Of a stretch of DNA of 64,000 bases, positions 33,482 to 44,141 are shown one piece after another. The notes under the pieces are model-generated. The model saw nothing but the letters and a program-made list of their open reading frames with translations. It did not search any database and was not told where the DNA came from. The stretch is from Bedellia somnulentella. Taxonomy: Eukaryota > Arthropoda > Insecta > Lepidoptera > Bedelliidae. The stretch lies in NCBI GenBank assembly GCA_963576735.1, contig OY755187.1:4774001-4838000 (forward strand), written 5' to 3'. A program made the position numbers and the translations under genes. Numbering within the stretch: position 1 is the first letter of the stretch; every line of letters starts with the position of its first letter.

Positions 33482-33672
33482 TTACATACATACATACATA
33501 TACATATACTCACGGCTATAAATCCCTTACGGGGTAGCCAGAGCTTTGGAATGAGAAATTCCTCGGTCACTTTTGGAAGTTGATTGGGGAAAAGATGGTA
33601 ATAATAAATAAATGTTTTTGGTGACGGGTCTCCAACCACATCGCCCATAAATCACTCAAATGTCTCATACTC
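33482..33672 (-). mobile_element. S2 repeat (B), 5'-truncated
   Basis: (CATA)n, CCCTTACGGGGTAGCCAGAG, TAATAATAAATAAATGTTTT and CCAACCACATCGCCC, then similarity stops. Confidence 0.78.
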
Positions 33673-33958
33673 AAACTCATGTCTATATATAGTATATTTC
33701 CGGGTTAACATAATAAGAAATGCGAAAGAAAAACTGCGATAACTTTTTACCCACTTTAATAAATAACAATATCAAGCATTTTATGTTAGTAAATTCACTT
33801 CCAAGTTTTTGGTTGATTAGTTGGGTATTTAAATCCTGAAGAAATAAAGTATTTGCAAAACTGCTTAAGATTCATGATATACTTGTTTTAATAAATACAA
33901 CGTAATAAATAGAAACATCTCTTAAAAAGTTCCAATACACACGAGAAGATATAGATTA

Positions 33959-34209
33959 CTTGCCGTGTAGTGTCGGCTTAGAATAACACTACCCCATTTA
34001 TACCCGTGGGTGAACGTAAGATGCGACTAAGGGTATAGGGGCTTCTTAAGTGATCTTGGGCGATGTGATTGGAGACCCGTCACCAAAAACGTTTATTATT
34101 ATCATCTTTTCCCCAATCAACTTCCAAAAGTGGCTGAGGAATTTATCATTCCAAAGCTCTGGCTACCCCGTTAAGGGATTTATAGCCGAGTATATGTATG
34201 TATGTATGT
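33959..34209 (+). mobile_element. S2 repeat (B), full length, with an identical 42-bp flanking direct repeat
   Basis: Identical 42-bp direct repeats at 33917-33958 and 34210-34251 (core AAGTTCCAATACACACGAGA) bound the element exactly at GCCGTGTAG-type head and (TATG)n tail. Confidence 0.92.
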
Positions 34210-34555
34210 ATCTCTTAAAAAGTTCCAATACACACGAGAAGATATAGATTAATGCTATTCCAAACCGACACTTTCGACTATAGCACCAATTTCAATAACA
34301 AGTGGAAAAAACGCAAAATCAGTGTGCGCTCATAAATGAAGTTGAACAATTAATCCTAATTAAGTAACAAAGGCGTGTGCAGCGATGAGATGGCATGACT
34401 AGTATTTTAAACGCTAATAAACCGGAGTAATTAGCACCGCTACTGTTAATAAAACAAAGTAGATGTCTTACCCTTTTCAGCTGACTAATTTATTTTGTTA
34501 AATGTTTGGGGAACTTTGGTAATATATTTACATATTTAGATAGGTGAATAATTCC

Positions 34556-34670
34556 CTAACTGCCGCTGTAGTCGAGCGGTTGCGGTTGAACACGATCCGG
34601 AAGACTCGGGTTCTCACCCGCACAATCAGTCTTCATATTTTGATCAAGTAATAAATCTTTCATATATAAA
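34556..34670 (+). mobile_element. tRNA-like sequence, separate SINE head
   Basis: TGTAGTCGAGCGGTTGCGG resembles an A box of the Leu/Ser type, and ACTCGGGTTCTCACCCG a T-arm with B box. No acceptor-stem pairing is clear, so this is a tRNA-derived repeat rather than a functional tRNA. Confidence 0.5.
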
Positions 34671-34771
34671 AGCTTTTTATCTTAACACGTTTACTCTAGG
34701 ATGTAATCATGGATATTGAAATTAAGAACATGAAATACTAAAAATTAGATTTTTGTGTGAGACGTAAAAAT

Positions 34772-34940
34772 AACATAATAACATAACATAACATAAACGT
34801 TCACGCCGTTTATCCCCGAAGGGGTTGGCAGAGGTACCAATACTTCTGAACTCACACGGCAGCGCCATCTAGTGTCCAGAGAAGGTTCCCACGTTTTGCT
34901 TAGACAGTGTACTCACGTGATAGGGGGCAGGCTTATCACG
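34772..34940 (-). mobile_element. S1b SINE, 3' fragment
   Basis: (AACAT)n tail, GCCGTTTATCCCCGAAGGGG and CGGCAGCGCCATCTAGTGTC, ending at GATAGGGGGCAGG. Confidence 0.8.
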
Positions 34941-35072
34941 TAAAAATAGAATTTATGTAAATGATATAACGGCGACGGAAAACGTCATGAGGAAATCCAT
35001 ATAGCAGAATTGTCGACGGCGCGACATAAATTCGTTGTGTGCAAAGGCCCTAAAGTATGCTTACAAAGAATA

Positions 35073-35226
35073 CCCTGTAGTGCCGGCTTAAAATGTCATT
35101 AACGATACTCTTTTCTAACATCTTGCCCCTTATCAACTTCCAAATGCGGCAAAAGTGTTTTCAGTTCTGAAGTTCTGGCTACCGTGTTTCGGGATTTATG
35201 GCCGTGAGTATATGTATAAATGTAAA
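35073..35226 (+). mobile_element. S2 repeat (C) with internal deletion
   Basis: CTGTAGTGCCGGCTTAAAAT directly followed by the 3' half and GGCCGTGAGTATATGTATAA. Confidence 0.7.
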
Positions 35227-35671
35227 TATTTTTTACATTATGCAAACGAGACCATCATAAACTCTTAAAATACACTTTTTTGATATCTGGACCTTTAGCT
35301 TACGCCGGTTTAATAATAAACTTCCTCACGTTCGGCAATGTGTGAGGAAAAAGTTAAATCCGTGAAGCATAGCTTTGGCTTTTGGTAAAGTTAAAGTCTT
35401 TTAAAAAGCGCTGCCGTACCGTGACTCAGTCAAAAAGTTCTGCTTGCGTGTCTCATATCTTTGGTTAAGAAAAAAAACACAAATGTATAGACAAGGCTTA
35501 ATAAAATTGAGCTAAATTTTTTTAAAAGATTTGTTTGCAGAGACCTTACAAAAAGCCGTATCAGTGATTACCCAGAACAGTCAGAAATTGTATCACAAAG
35601 TAATGGTAATTGTACCGTATATTTATTCATATGAATGCTGTAAAATACCGATAATTTAATATGACAAATTT
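35227..35671. other. Unassigned sequence
   Basis: No recognised feature. Confidence 0.35.
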
Positions 35672-35815
35672 ATAACATAAACATAACATAAACGTTCACG
35701 CCGAATATCCCCGAAGGGGTTGGCAGAGGTACTAATACTTCTGAACATCACGTGACTTTGTCACCTGGTGTTCAGAGTACCCACGTTTTGCATGGACAGT
35801 GTACAAATATACTCT
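35672..35815 (-). mobile_element. S1 SINE, 3' fragment
   Basis: AACGTTCACGCCGAATATCC to GCATGGACAGTGTAC; near-consensus, so likely young despite truncation. Confidence 0.82.
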
Positions 35816-36017
35816 CCAAATTTTCTTCATAGTATACGTAAATGTATATTTTGAATAAGGTTTAATTAATAAGTACTATCTACTTATATAAGACAATAGC
35901 CAACTGCAATTGTGATCACTAGGCAAATTTGTTGTTCCAAAATTTACTCATAGATTGACACTTAATACCCGATTTCACTTTCAGATTTTAAATTTTAGTC
36001 ATCTATGAATACATTTT

Positions 36018-36119
36018 GTCCCCTATCAACTTCCAAATGTTGCTTAGGAGTTTCTGAGTCTGAAGCTCTGGCTACCCCTTTTTGGGATTTATGGCCGCGA
36101 GTATCTGTATGTCTGTATG
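36018..36119 (+). mobile_element. S2 repeat (C), 5'-truncated
   Basis: TATCAACTTCCAAATGTTGC, CTACCCCTTTTTGGGATTTA and GGCCGCGAGTATCTGTATG. Confidence 0.75.
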
Positions 36120-36498
36120 AACAGGAACCTTAAAAATTGGCCAACATCATACCTAGTTATGCAGTAGACTGCAATTTCACTTCAGCAAGTTTCATAGGTC
36201 TGTGGGGTTGATGTTCGCATAAAGTTTTTTCTTTCGTAAAATTGAGTACACCACCTCTCGGTTTAATAAAACGAATCATCACTTCACGGACAGGAATACA
36301 AGCAAAATCGTAACTTTTCTTCGAGCTTTTCTTAATAAAAAAGTTACTTTTTGAAAAGTCTCATGTCATAACATGTTTGATATACGCACGAATATCGTAC
36401 GAGGAGTTCTTGTAAAAAAAAATGATTGTTCGCTGCTGCAAAACTTCAACTCACAACTAGGTTTACAAACAAAACTGTTAATTGTTTTTTTTATTCTA
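36120..36498. other. Unassigned sequence
   Basis: No recognised feature. Confidence 0.35.
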
Positions 36499-36542
36499 GT
36501 ATTTTAAAATAATTGTAATATAATTACATTGATTGATTGATT

Positions 36543-36780
36543 TAGCTGTGTAGTGTCGGCATAGAATAGCACTACCCCATTTCTTCCGGTGGGTGTACGT
36601 AAGAGGCGACTAACGGTTTTGGGGCTTTTAAGGAATTATTGGGCGATGCGGTTGGAGACCCATCACTAACAACCTTTATTTCACCATCTTTTCCCCACGC
36701 AACTTCCAAAAGTGGCTGAGTAATTTCGAATTGGCTACCCCTTCTAGGCATTTAAAGCCGTGAGTATATGTATGTATGTA
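36543..36780 (+). mobile_element. S2 repeat (A), 28-bp flanking direct repeat
   Basis: Direct repeats of 28 bp at 36499-36526 and 36778-36805 (ATTTTAAAATAATTGTAATA core). About 16 extra bases (ATTGATTGATTGATTTAG) separate the left repeat from the S2 head, suggesting untemplated or extra sequence at the 5' junction. Confidence 0.82.
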
Positions 36781-36979
36781 TTTTAAAATAATTGTAATAT
36801 AATTAATTTACTAAAATACAAACAGATGAGTTACGGAAAGAAAGACAGTTACTACTTCTCATACGCAGCAACAAAGAGGATTCTGACTATGCATGTTAAT
36901 ATGAGTTTTATCTCTCAACACTGATTTTCAGTCAGTCACTATTAACAGTGGCACTCCATATTTTTGAGAACTAATATAA

Positions 36980-37193
36980 CATACATACATAGATATACTC
37001 ATGACTAGAAATCCCTAAGAGGGGTAGCCAGAGCTTTAGGATCAGAAACTTTTCAGCCACTTTTGGATATTTTGGAAGATCAGTGGGGAAAAGACTATAA
37101 AATAAATGTTTATGGCGATGGATACCCTTAGACGCCTCTTACGATCACCCATCGGAAGAAATGAAGTAGTGTTATTCCATGCCGACACTACAC
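36980..37193 (-). mobile_element. S2 repeat, diverged
   Basis: TATACTCATGACTAGAAATC, CTAAGAGGGGTAGCCAGAG and GCCGACACTACACAGC. Confidence 0.75.
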
Positions 37194-37304
37194 AGCTTAA
37201 TTTAGTTTATTACAAATATACAGGATATAGTAAGCGCAATTACGCAAATAATAATAAAATTATGTTTGCCTTATAATATTAGCATTTTACTAAATCGTGC
37301 TTAA

Positions 37305-37494
37305 AGTGCTAACAGACGATCGAACATGTACGGCGCGCACCATCGCACCGTGCACCGCAAGCGCTTCGAACCAGCCCGCACCAATATTAATAATTATTAT
37401 GTGCGGCGAACCACGCTACACACGTTCGTTTTTGGTACGGCCCGTACCACGAACACTGGTGCGCGCCGTACATGTTCGATCGTCTGTTAGCACT
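37305..37494. mobile_element. 190-bp MITE with TTAA target duplication
   Basis: Perfect inverted arms: AGTGCTAACAGACGATCGAA... from 37305 to 37342 and the exact inverse from 37457 to 37494, each bordered by TTAA. TTAA duplication is typical of piggyBac-like elements (also some other superfamilies). GC-rich compared with surroundings; the open frame across it is a shadow. Confidence 0.88.
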
Positions 37495-37498
37495 TTAA

Positions 37499-37902
37499 TA
37501 AACTGTACCATACAGCTGATAGAATTGATGTGACAATAAAATGTCATTGGTCGCGGAACGTTACACTTATAAAAAAAACTATATGGCAGTTGTGAAATCA
37601 TTATATTAGAAGTAAATTCATAAAATTATAACAGCCCCGCAAAACACAGCTCTTGGCATGTCAGAGTTTCGCCAAGTTTGCACCCCGACAGGTGAGGCAA
37701 AGTTTTAAAATATGCAAACCTCGCGCGGCTAAGGAATATCATCTCGTTTATAATAAGGCACCTAATTCTCAGTTTCCTCTCAGTTAGTGTTACTTTATGT
37801 TCTTTAATAAGTCTACCATTCACCAAGTTTTGTGGAAGATTTTAAAAATATTGTTATAGTAGTCTTGTGAAACTTTGAGTTTGAAAGATCTAGGTTTGCT
37901 TT
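37499..37902. other. Unassigned sequence
   Basis: No recognised feature; 37640-37730 is slightly GC-richer. Confidence 0.35.
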
Positions 37903-38146
37903 GTACGTACATACATACATATACTCACGGCTATAAATCCCTAGATGGGGTAGCCAGAGCTAAGGGATGAGAAATTCCTCAGCCACCTTTGGAAAGTTGA
38001 GTGGGGAAAAGATGGTAAGAATAAAGGTTTTTGGTGATGGGTCTCCAACCGCATCGCCCAAAAATCCCTTAATAGCCCCAAACCGTTAGTCGCCTCTTAC
38101 GTACACCCACCGGAAGAAATGGGGTAGTGCTATTCTAAACCGACAG
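37903..38146 (-). mobile_element. S2 repeat (A)
   Basis: TACGTACATACATACATATA, CCTAGATGGGGTAGCCAGAG, CACCCACCGGAAGAAATGG. Confidence 0.85.
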
Positions 38147-38182
38147 TTTATAGTTAATATGATTCCGCGTTTCAGGCATGCA

Positions 38183-38300
38183 TGTTCAGCCGTCGGTCCC
38201 GGCTGCTAACATAAGAGTAGTCGTTAGTCTGCCAACCCTCACTTGGCCAGCGTGGTGGTCTTTAGCCAAATGTCCCATAACAGGATAGGCTCGGAACCCT
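38183..38300. repeat. Unclassified dispersed repeat, inverse copy of 16570-16745
   Basis: GCCGTCGGTCCCGGCTGCTA, GTAGTCGTTAGTCTGCCAAC and CTTGGCCAGCGTGGTGG. Confidence 0.6.
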
Positions 38301-38319
38301 TGCTTGATATAATAAATAC

Positions 38320-38735
38320 CCAAAAAGCACTACCCAATTTCTTCCCGTACGTTTTAGTTTTTTGCTTGGCTATACGATTGGAAACCCATAACCAGACATA
38401 CATACATACATATACTCACGGCTATAAATCCCTTAACAGGGTAGCCAGAGCTTTGGAATGAGGAATTCCTCAGCCACTTTTGGAAATTGATTGGGGGAAA
38501 GATGGTAATAATAAATGTTTTGGTGACGGGTCTCCAACCACATCGCCCAAAAATCACTTAAAAAGCCCCTATACCCTTAGTCGCCTCTTACGATCACCCA
38601 CGGGTAGAAATGGGGTAGTGTTATTCTAAGCCGACACTACACGGCATACCCATAACCAACAACCTTTATTAACCATTCCAATTCTCTGGCTACCCCTTTT
38701 TGGTATTTAAAGCCGTGAGTATATGTATGTTTCTT
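38320..38735 (+). mobile_element. Older S2 copy split by a younger S2
   Basis: 38320-38394 (AGCACTACCCAATTTCTTCC) and 38648-38735 (CTACCCCTTTTTGGTATTTA; GCCGTGAGTATATGTATG) are halves of one S2. The split point carries the duplication ACCCATAACCA on both sides of the inner element. Confidence 0.82.
38395..38647 (-). mobile_element. S2 repeat (B), full length, nested in S2
   Basis: Bounded by ACCCATAACCA at 38384-38394 and 38648-38658; B-type loop (CCCTTAACAGGGTAG) and GATCACCCACGGGTAGAAAT. Confidence 0.9.
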
Positions 38736-39346
38736 AAATGTGCGTCATAAGTACATTAAGGTACTGATAGATTCTGAGGGCGGTGCTCTTTCTCACTGAG
38801 ATACCAAGGTTGTTTTAATTAAGAAAAAAAAAAGAAAAGAAAATATTTATTCGCTGCTGCAAATTAAATTACTGCTACATAAAAAAAACATAAAACATGT
38901 CAAAAGAACACAATAAAAAACTTAAAAATGTTCAACCATAAAAAAAAACATAAATTAAAAATTGTGCACAGCAACGAATAGGATTCTGACTCAGTATATT
39001 GTTATGAGTTTTACCTCATAACACTGGTTTTCAGTCAGTCCTATATTTGTGACAATGATACCTAAATAAATAACCCTACAGCATACAATATAGAATATAG
39101 CACAATTCACGCAAACAAAAATTATTTAATTGATAATAAATGATACACACTACTCGTATTTGCTTACATGTTTAATTGTAGTTTTAATTACAATTCCCAA
39201 TTAGCCACGCATACAAAGAATCTTTCATCATGATAATATTTACATAATCTACATTATCATGTCAGGTTTGTATAATTGTTAATGATTAAGAACATTGTAT
39301 TTAATGTCTTCGTAATTTAAAGCTGTTTTTTTATTTACTTAATGAT
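38736..39346. other. AT-rich sequence
   Basis: No recognised feature. GCAACGAATAGGATTCTGAC with GTTATGAGTTTTACCTC at 38970-39030 recurs near 36868-36920 as a related fragment. Confidence 0.4.
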
Positions 39347-39460
39347 TACTCACGCCATATGTTTTCGTCGGAATTTTGGCAGACTATCGATAACTACCTT
39401 GTAAGAATTTGCAAATCGTTCTCAGTAAATCTTTTCATACATGCTCTTTTATTCTTTATA
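39347..39460 (-). mobile_element. S3 repeat, diverged
   Basis: TTACTCACGCCATATGTTTT, GGCAGACTATCGATAACTAC and CATGCTCTTTTATTCTTTAT. Confidence 0.55.
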
Positions 39461-39466
39461 TTGTTT

Positions 39467-39660
39467 ACATTCATACATATTATTACGGTGTAAAAACCAA
39501 AAACGGGTAGCCAGAGCTATATAATAATATATTGCTCTAACACTTTTGGAATTTCAGTGTAAATTGTACAATAAACGATGATTAAAGATGGGTCTCCAGC
39601 TATACCGACTTAAAATCACTTAAATAGCCCCATATAGTGTAGTCAACTAGTTTATTATCG
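39467..39660 (-). mobile_element. S2 repeat, diverged
   Basis: AAAAACGGGTAGCCAGAGC, ACACTTTTGGAATTTCAGTG and GATGGGTCTCCAGC. Confidence 0.55.
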
Positions 39661-40155
39661 TGTTTACTCTTAATAAAGGTCCCAAAAAGTGTGCGACAAC
39701 TCATTAGATTCAAAAAGATTTTAAGAAAAAAATATAGCACTATTTGTGATAAAAAAAGGCAAAAATGAATAACGAGTAAAAAAGGAAAAAAAAATATATT
39801 TCGTTTTTCTAACAATTACTCAAAAATAATAATACTTAAGAAATTTAAAAAAGGATTGTAGTTGAAAGGACAAGCGAACTATCATTGCAGAATTTGATCT
39901 TACGCAAACACCCAATCCAGCCGCAACACATAGGTGAAGATAGGTTTTCTCATGAGAAGAAGCGAGGGTCCTGACTTCACGTTTTTTCTTTGAAATCACT
40001 GACTGAACATAACTACTTTAAACACCGGGTGACAAAAATGGCAAACAATTGTAATATACGGCTTCAACGAACGAATTCCTTTTACAAATCCCTAAAATAT
40101 TTATAGAATAATGTAATTTTAAAAGGCATCGCAAAGAGTAGTATCATTTTTATTT
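39661..40155. other. AT-rich sequence
   Basis: No recognised feature. Confidence 0.35.
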
Positions 40156-40165
40156 ACTTATGATG

Positions 40166-40415
40166 CATACATACATATACTCACCGCTATAAATCCCTAG
40201 ATGGGGTAGCCAGAGCTAAGGAATGAGAAATTCCTCAGCCACCTTTGGAAAGTTGAGTGGGGAAAAGATGGTAAAATAAAGGTTGTTGGTTGGTAAAATC
40301 AAGGTGATGGGTGTCCAATCGCATCGCTCAAAAATCCCTTTAAAGCCCCAATACCGTTAGTCGCCTCTTACGTACACCCACCGGAAGAAATGGAGTAGTG
40401 CTATTCTAAGATGAC
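40166..40415 (-). mobile_element. S2 repeat (A), 10-bp target duplication
   Basis: ACTTATGATG at 40156-40165 and 40416-40425. A ~15-bp internal duplication (GGTTGGTAAAATCAAG) is present near 40285. Confidence 0.85.
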
Positions 40416-40564
40416 ACTTATGATGATGTTTAAAAATATATATTAATTATATCGTTTATATAATTTCGAAAAAAACCCGTTTAGTCAAAGTACTTTTCCG
40501 TGTCCTGGGCATCAATATTTCATAATTTATGAAAAATAGAAAATTAATCATAAATTGGCAGGAT

Positions 40565-40880
40565 ATAGAATAGTGATTGTGCTCAAAAAGACAGGCGCCC
40601 GAAGTATGAAGAATAAAAGAGCATTTATAAAAAGATTGGTGGAAGTAAATGAAGCTAGAGAAGTTTTCCAGAAGGGCAAGCACGAGCGGTGTTTAAACTA
40701 GTTATCGCGTGGGATAAAGCAGCCATCTCTTACGCACTTACTTAGTATCGTATACTGCCATCTCATTCTAACCGTTATCGTGTCGATAAAAAAGCGCTCG
40801 TGCTTGCTATACTGGATCGTACAAATTCGATAGTCTCTGCGTAGGAAATGATGACGTGAGTGTATGTATGTATGAAAACA
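40565..40880 (+). mobile_element. S3 repeat split by a MITE
   Basis: Near-complete S3: GACAGGCGCCCGAAGTATGA, GAATAAAAGAGCATTTATAA and GAAGCTAGAGAAGTTTTCCA, then resuming at 40812 with GATCGTACAAATTCGATAGT and GACGTGAGTGTATGTATG. Confidence 0.78.
40676..40807. mobile_element. MITE nested in S3, GCAAGCACGAGCG ends
   Basis: Perfect 13-bp terminal inverted repeats at 40676-40688 and 40795-40807. The interior matches the inverse of 9054-9172 (ACTTACTTAGTATCG; ACTGCCATCTCATTCTA). Confidence 0.78.
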
Positions 40881-41085
40881 CAATGTTTCAGCTCATATCT
40901 AAACTAAGGTACTTATCGTGAGGTTTTTTTAGATCAAAAGTGACATCGCGTTTAATCAAACAATCCATATTATAGTTAAACACGAAATATTAAGTACTAA
41001 ATGGTGTTAAGGATTTAGAATCACGAGATGCAATTAAAAGTCATTTACTGATAGGTTAATATTCAATGAACATTCATTCATCTGT

Positions 41086-41093
41086 TTTATAAC
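41086..41093 (+). promoter_or_regulatory. Possible TATA element of the fibrohexamerin-like gene
   Basis: TTTATAAC lies 59 bases before the ATG at 41152. A start about 25-30 bp downstream would give a ~35-nt leader, usual for a highly expressed silk-gland gene. Position-based inference only. Confidence 0.35.
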
Positions 41094-41151
41094 TACATAC
41101 ATTGTAGAGTACGCACGCGTACATATTATTTTATTTTTTTCCAATTCAAAC

Positions 41152-41275
41152 ATGATGAAGTTTTTCTTAATATTTTTGTTCGTTGGTCTTTGCGTGGGTG
41201 AAGAGGAGGTCAAAAAAATCGAAGTAGAACCATTGCCGGGATATACTCGACATGAAATTGAAGAAATTTACAGAG
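41152..41275 (+). CDS. fhx: Fibrohexamerin-like exon 1
   Basis: Encodes the signal peptide and EEEVKKIEVEPLPGYTRHEI..; two adjacent ATGs (41152, 41155) could both start. Ends in phase 1 at donor GTACTT. Confidence 0.85.
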
Positions 41276-44068
41276 GTACTTTTTCTTTTTGATTTTACAG
41301 TTTTTATCTCGCGGCCATATTTCATAAAAAGGAAACACTTTGGATAATACGGAAGATTTTAAACCACAGCAAGGAATTATTGTTATATAATCTTTGCAGC
41401 TTTTATTGTTTTTTTATATTTGGTACTCGAGTGACTTTCAGAACTATTGCTTTTTGAGCATTTGGACCGTAACCCATGAGTACAAAAATACTAAAAAAAA
41501 TCTTTTCCAGATCAAAATACTGAGTTTGACTACATAAGGAGACCGTGCGCATACTATGACTTGCTCTGCATCAGAAGATACTTATCCAAAGTATCAGAGT
41601 GCAAAATAGCAGAAGGACCAGTGCCAGATCCTAAGTACAGAACCCAGAGTACTGTCTATTTACCAGCGTTCAGTGTTTCTATTACTGAAACTGACGTTTT
41701 TACTTCGGGGCTCAATGGGAGGATTACAGATTTCTTGTAAGTGTTATTAACGTAAATGTTGAGTTTTTGAGATCTGTTTAACAACCTGTTTCAGTTTTTA
41801 GATTTAATTTATCATATAAGCTGGGAATGTAGACAACACTTATGTTATTGTGTAATTATGTGGTTAATTTATCATGGTTGTTAACGGTGAGGGAAAACAT
41901 CGTGAGGAAACCCACATGGCTGAGTTGTACTTAGTCATGTGACAGTGTATTCGTACAAAACGGCGATAGGCCTGCCCCCTATCACGTGAGTACACTGTCC
42001 ATGCAAAACGTGGGTGCTCTGAACACCAGGTGACAAAGTCACGTGATGTTCAGAAGTATTAGTACCTCTGCCAACCCCTTCGGGGATATTCGGCGTGAAC
42101 GTTTATGTTTATGTTTATGTTTATGTTTACTTATGTTACTTTTTAAACCAACTTAAAAATTTAACTTTATAAGAGATATTGATGAATAAATTCAAATTAG
42201 TTTCAATGTATCAAATTTTATACATTAAATAATAATTTATTCTATGATATTTTAGATTAGGATTTCTTTTTGCTGTGTAGTGTCGCCTTAGAATATCACT
42301 ACCTCATTTCTTCCGGTGGGTGTACGTAAAAGGCGACTAACGGTATTGGGGCTTTTAAGGGATTTTTGGGCGATGTGGTTGGAGACCCATTACCAACAAC
42401 CTTTATTAAAACATCTTTTCCCCACATAACCTTCCAAAAATGGTTAGGGAATTTAAATCTTTTTGTTCATGAAAACCTCATGTGGGGATTATTACTAATA
42501 AATAAAGAATAAATAAAGGAAAGAAAAATTTCGACACAGGCGGGAATCGAACCCGCGACCTTGGGTATACGCCCCCGTCGCTCTGCCAATTGAGCCACCG
42601 AGCGGGTTCGATTCCCGCCTTAGTTAAAATTCGGAGGTAGGAAACGCAAACACTACTTAAACGTGTAAACGAAATAAAGGATAGAAGAATTTCGCACTGG
42701 CAGCCAATTGACACGGTGGCTCAGTTGGCAGAGCGTCGGGGCGTATACCCGAGGTCGCGGGTTCGATTCCCGCCTGTGTCGAAATTTTTCTTTCCTTTAT
42801 TTATTCTTTATTTATTAGTGGTTAGGGAATTTTATAATTCTTTCCACCGCTCTGTGAGATTAATTTTTATGTCTGGAAACTTGATTAGCCTACTTGTTCT
42901 GTTCACTGTTCTAGTCACCTAAGTTCCTGTAATGAAAGCTGTGATCTCTAATACATAATAATCACAGAATAGAAGTTTGCCGTTGAAAATATGCCACCAC
43001 CAAAACATCTTCCCAACGGTTCAGAATGGCCGTTATATTTTAGCTTTCCACGAAAATCTATAAGGCCTCTACCAACCTTGTAAGAAGCCTAATTTAAATC
43101 TTTTTGTTCATGAAAACCTCATGTGGGGATTATTACTAATAAATAAAAAATAAATAAAGGAAAGAAAAATATCGACACAGGCGGGATTCGAACCCGCGAC
43201 CTCGGGTATTCGCCCCCGTCGCTCTTGCCAATTGAGCTACCGTGTCCATGGCTGCCAGCGTTTTCAACATTTGCATTCTATCTGAAAAGATAGACAAGTG
43301 GCTTTCCGAATTAGTAAAAAATTCGGAGGTAGGAAACGCAAACACTACTAAAACGTGTAAAAGAAATAAAGGATAGAAGAATTTCGCGCTGGCAGCCATT
43401 GACACGGTAGCTCAATTGGCAAGAGCGACGGGGGCGTATACCCGAGGTCGCGGGTTTGAATCCCGCCTGTGTCGAAATTTTTCTTTCCTTTATTTATTCT
43501 TTATTTACTTGTAAGAAGCCTACTCATTATGTTTTTACTTTCAGTTTCAACAAAAGGGATGATTTAACGGTGATCGCGATAGAGTTCCGTAACGTTACAG
43601 TAAGAGCAAATGCTGCTGTATTTAGATATCACAGAAGAGGACAAGAGCCTGCTTATACCAATTCCAGTTTAACTATTTTCCTGCGTAAGTATTAATCAAA
43701 GAAAAATCAAATATAATTTAATTTGCATATTCGCATATTTAAATTTATATTAACAAGTTTATTTTACCAGAAATACTTATTTTTACGAAAAATGATTAGC
43801 CTTGCTTAGCGTTGAATTTCCATTGCCTTCAATTGGTTCAAAAATAATAAATTGAGCATGTACATTGTCATAATATAGGGATACATATTTAAATATTGAG
43901 TCTGATATACAATTTTCTATGACTGGGTAAAATTTTAAAATAAATATGTAACACCTACATTAGGATTTGTAAATAACATTGTATTATTATCTATTAGTAC
44001 ACCTATACATACACACACACTTTTTCACTAAACCACACACCTACATACATTCTCTCCCACTCTAACAA

Positions 44069-44141
<73 letters not shown>

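Noticed and set aside
37297..37533. 78-codon frame across the TTAA MITE
   Set aside because: Product of the GC-rich palindrome; the reverse strand is also open because of the inverted arms.
42495..43475. Functional tRNA genes
   Set aside because: The cloverleaf is good but both units sit in target-duplication-flanked mobile elements with SINE tails, and the anticodon loop lacks the usual T before the anticodon.
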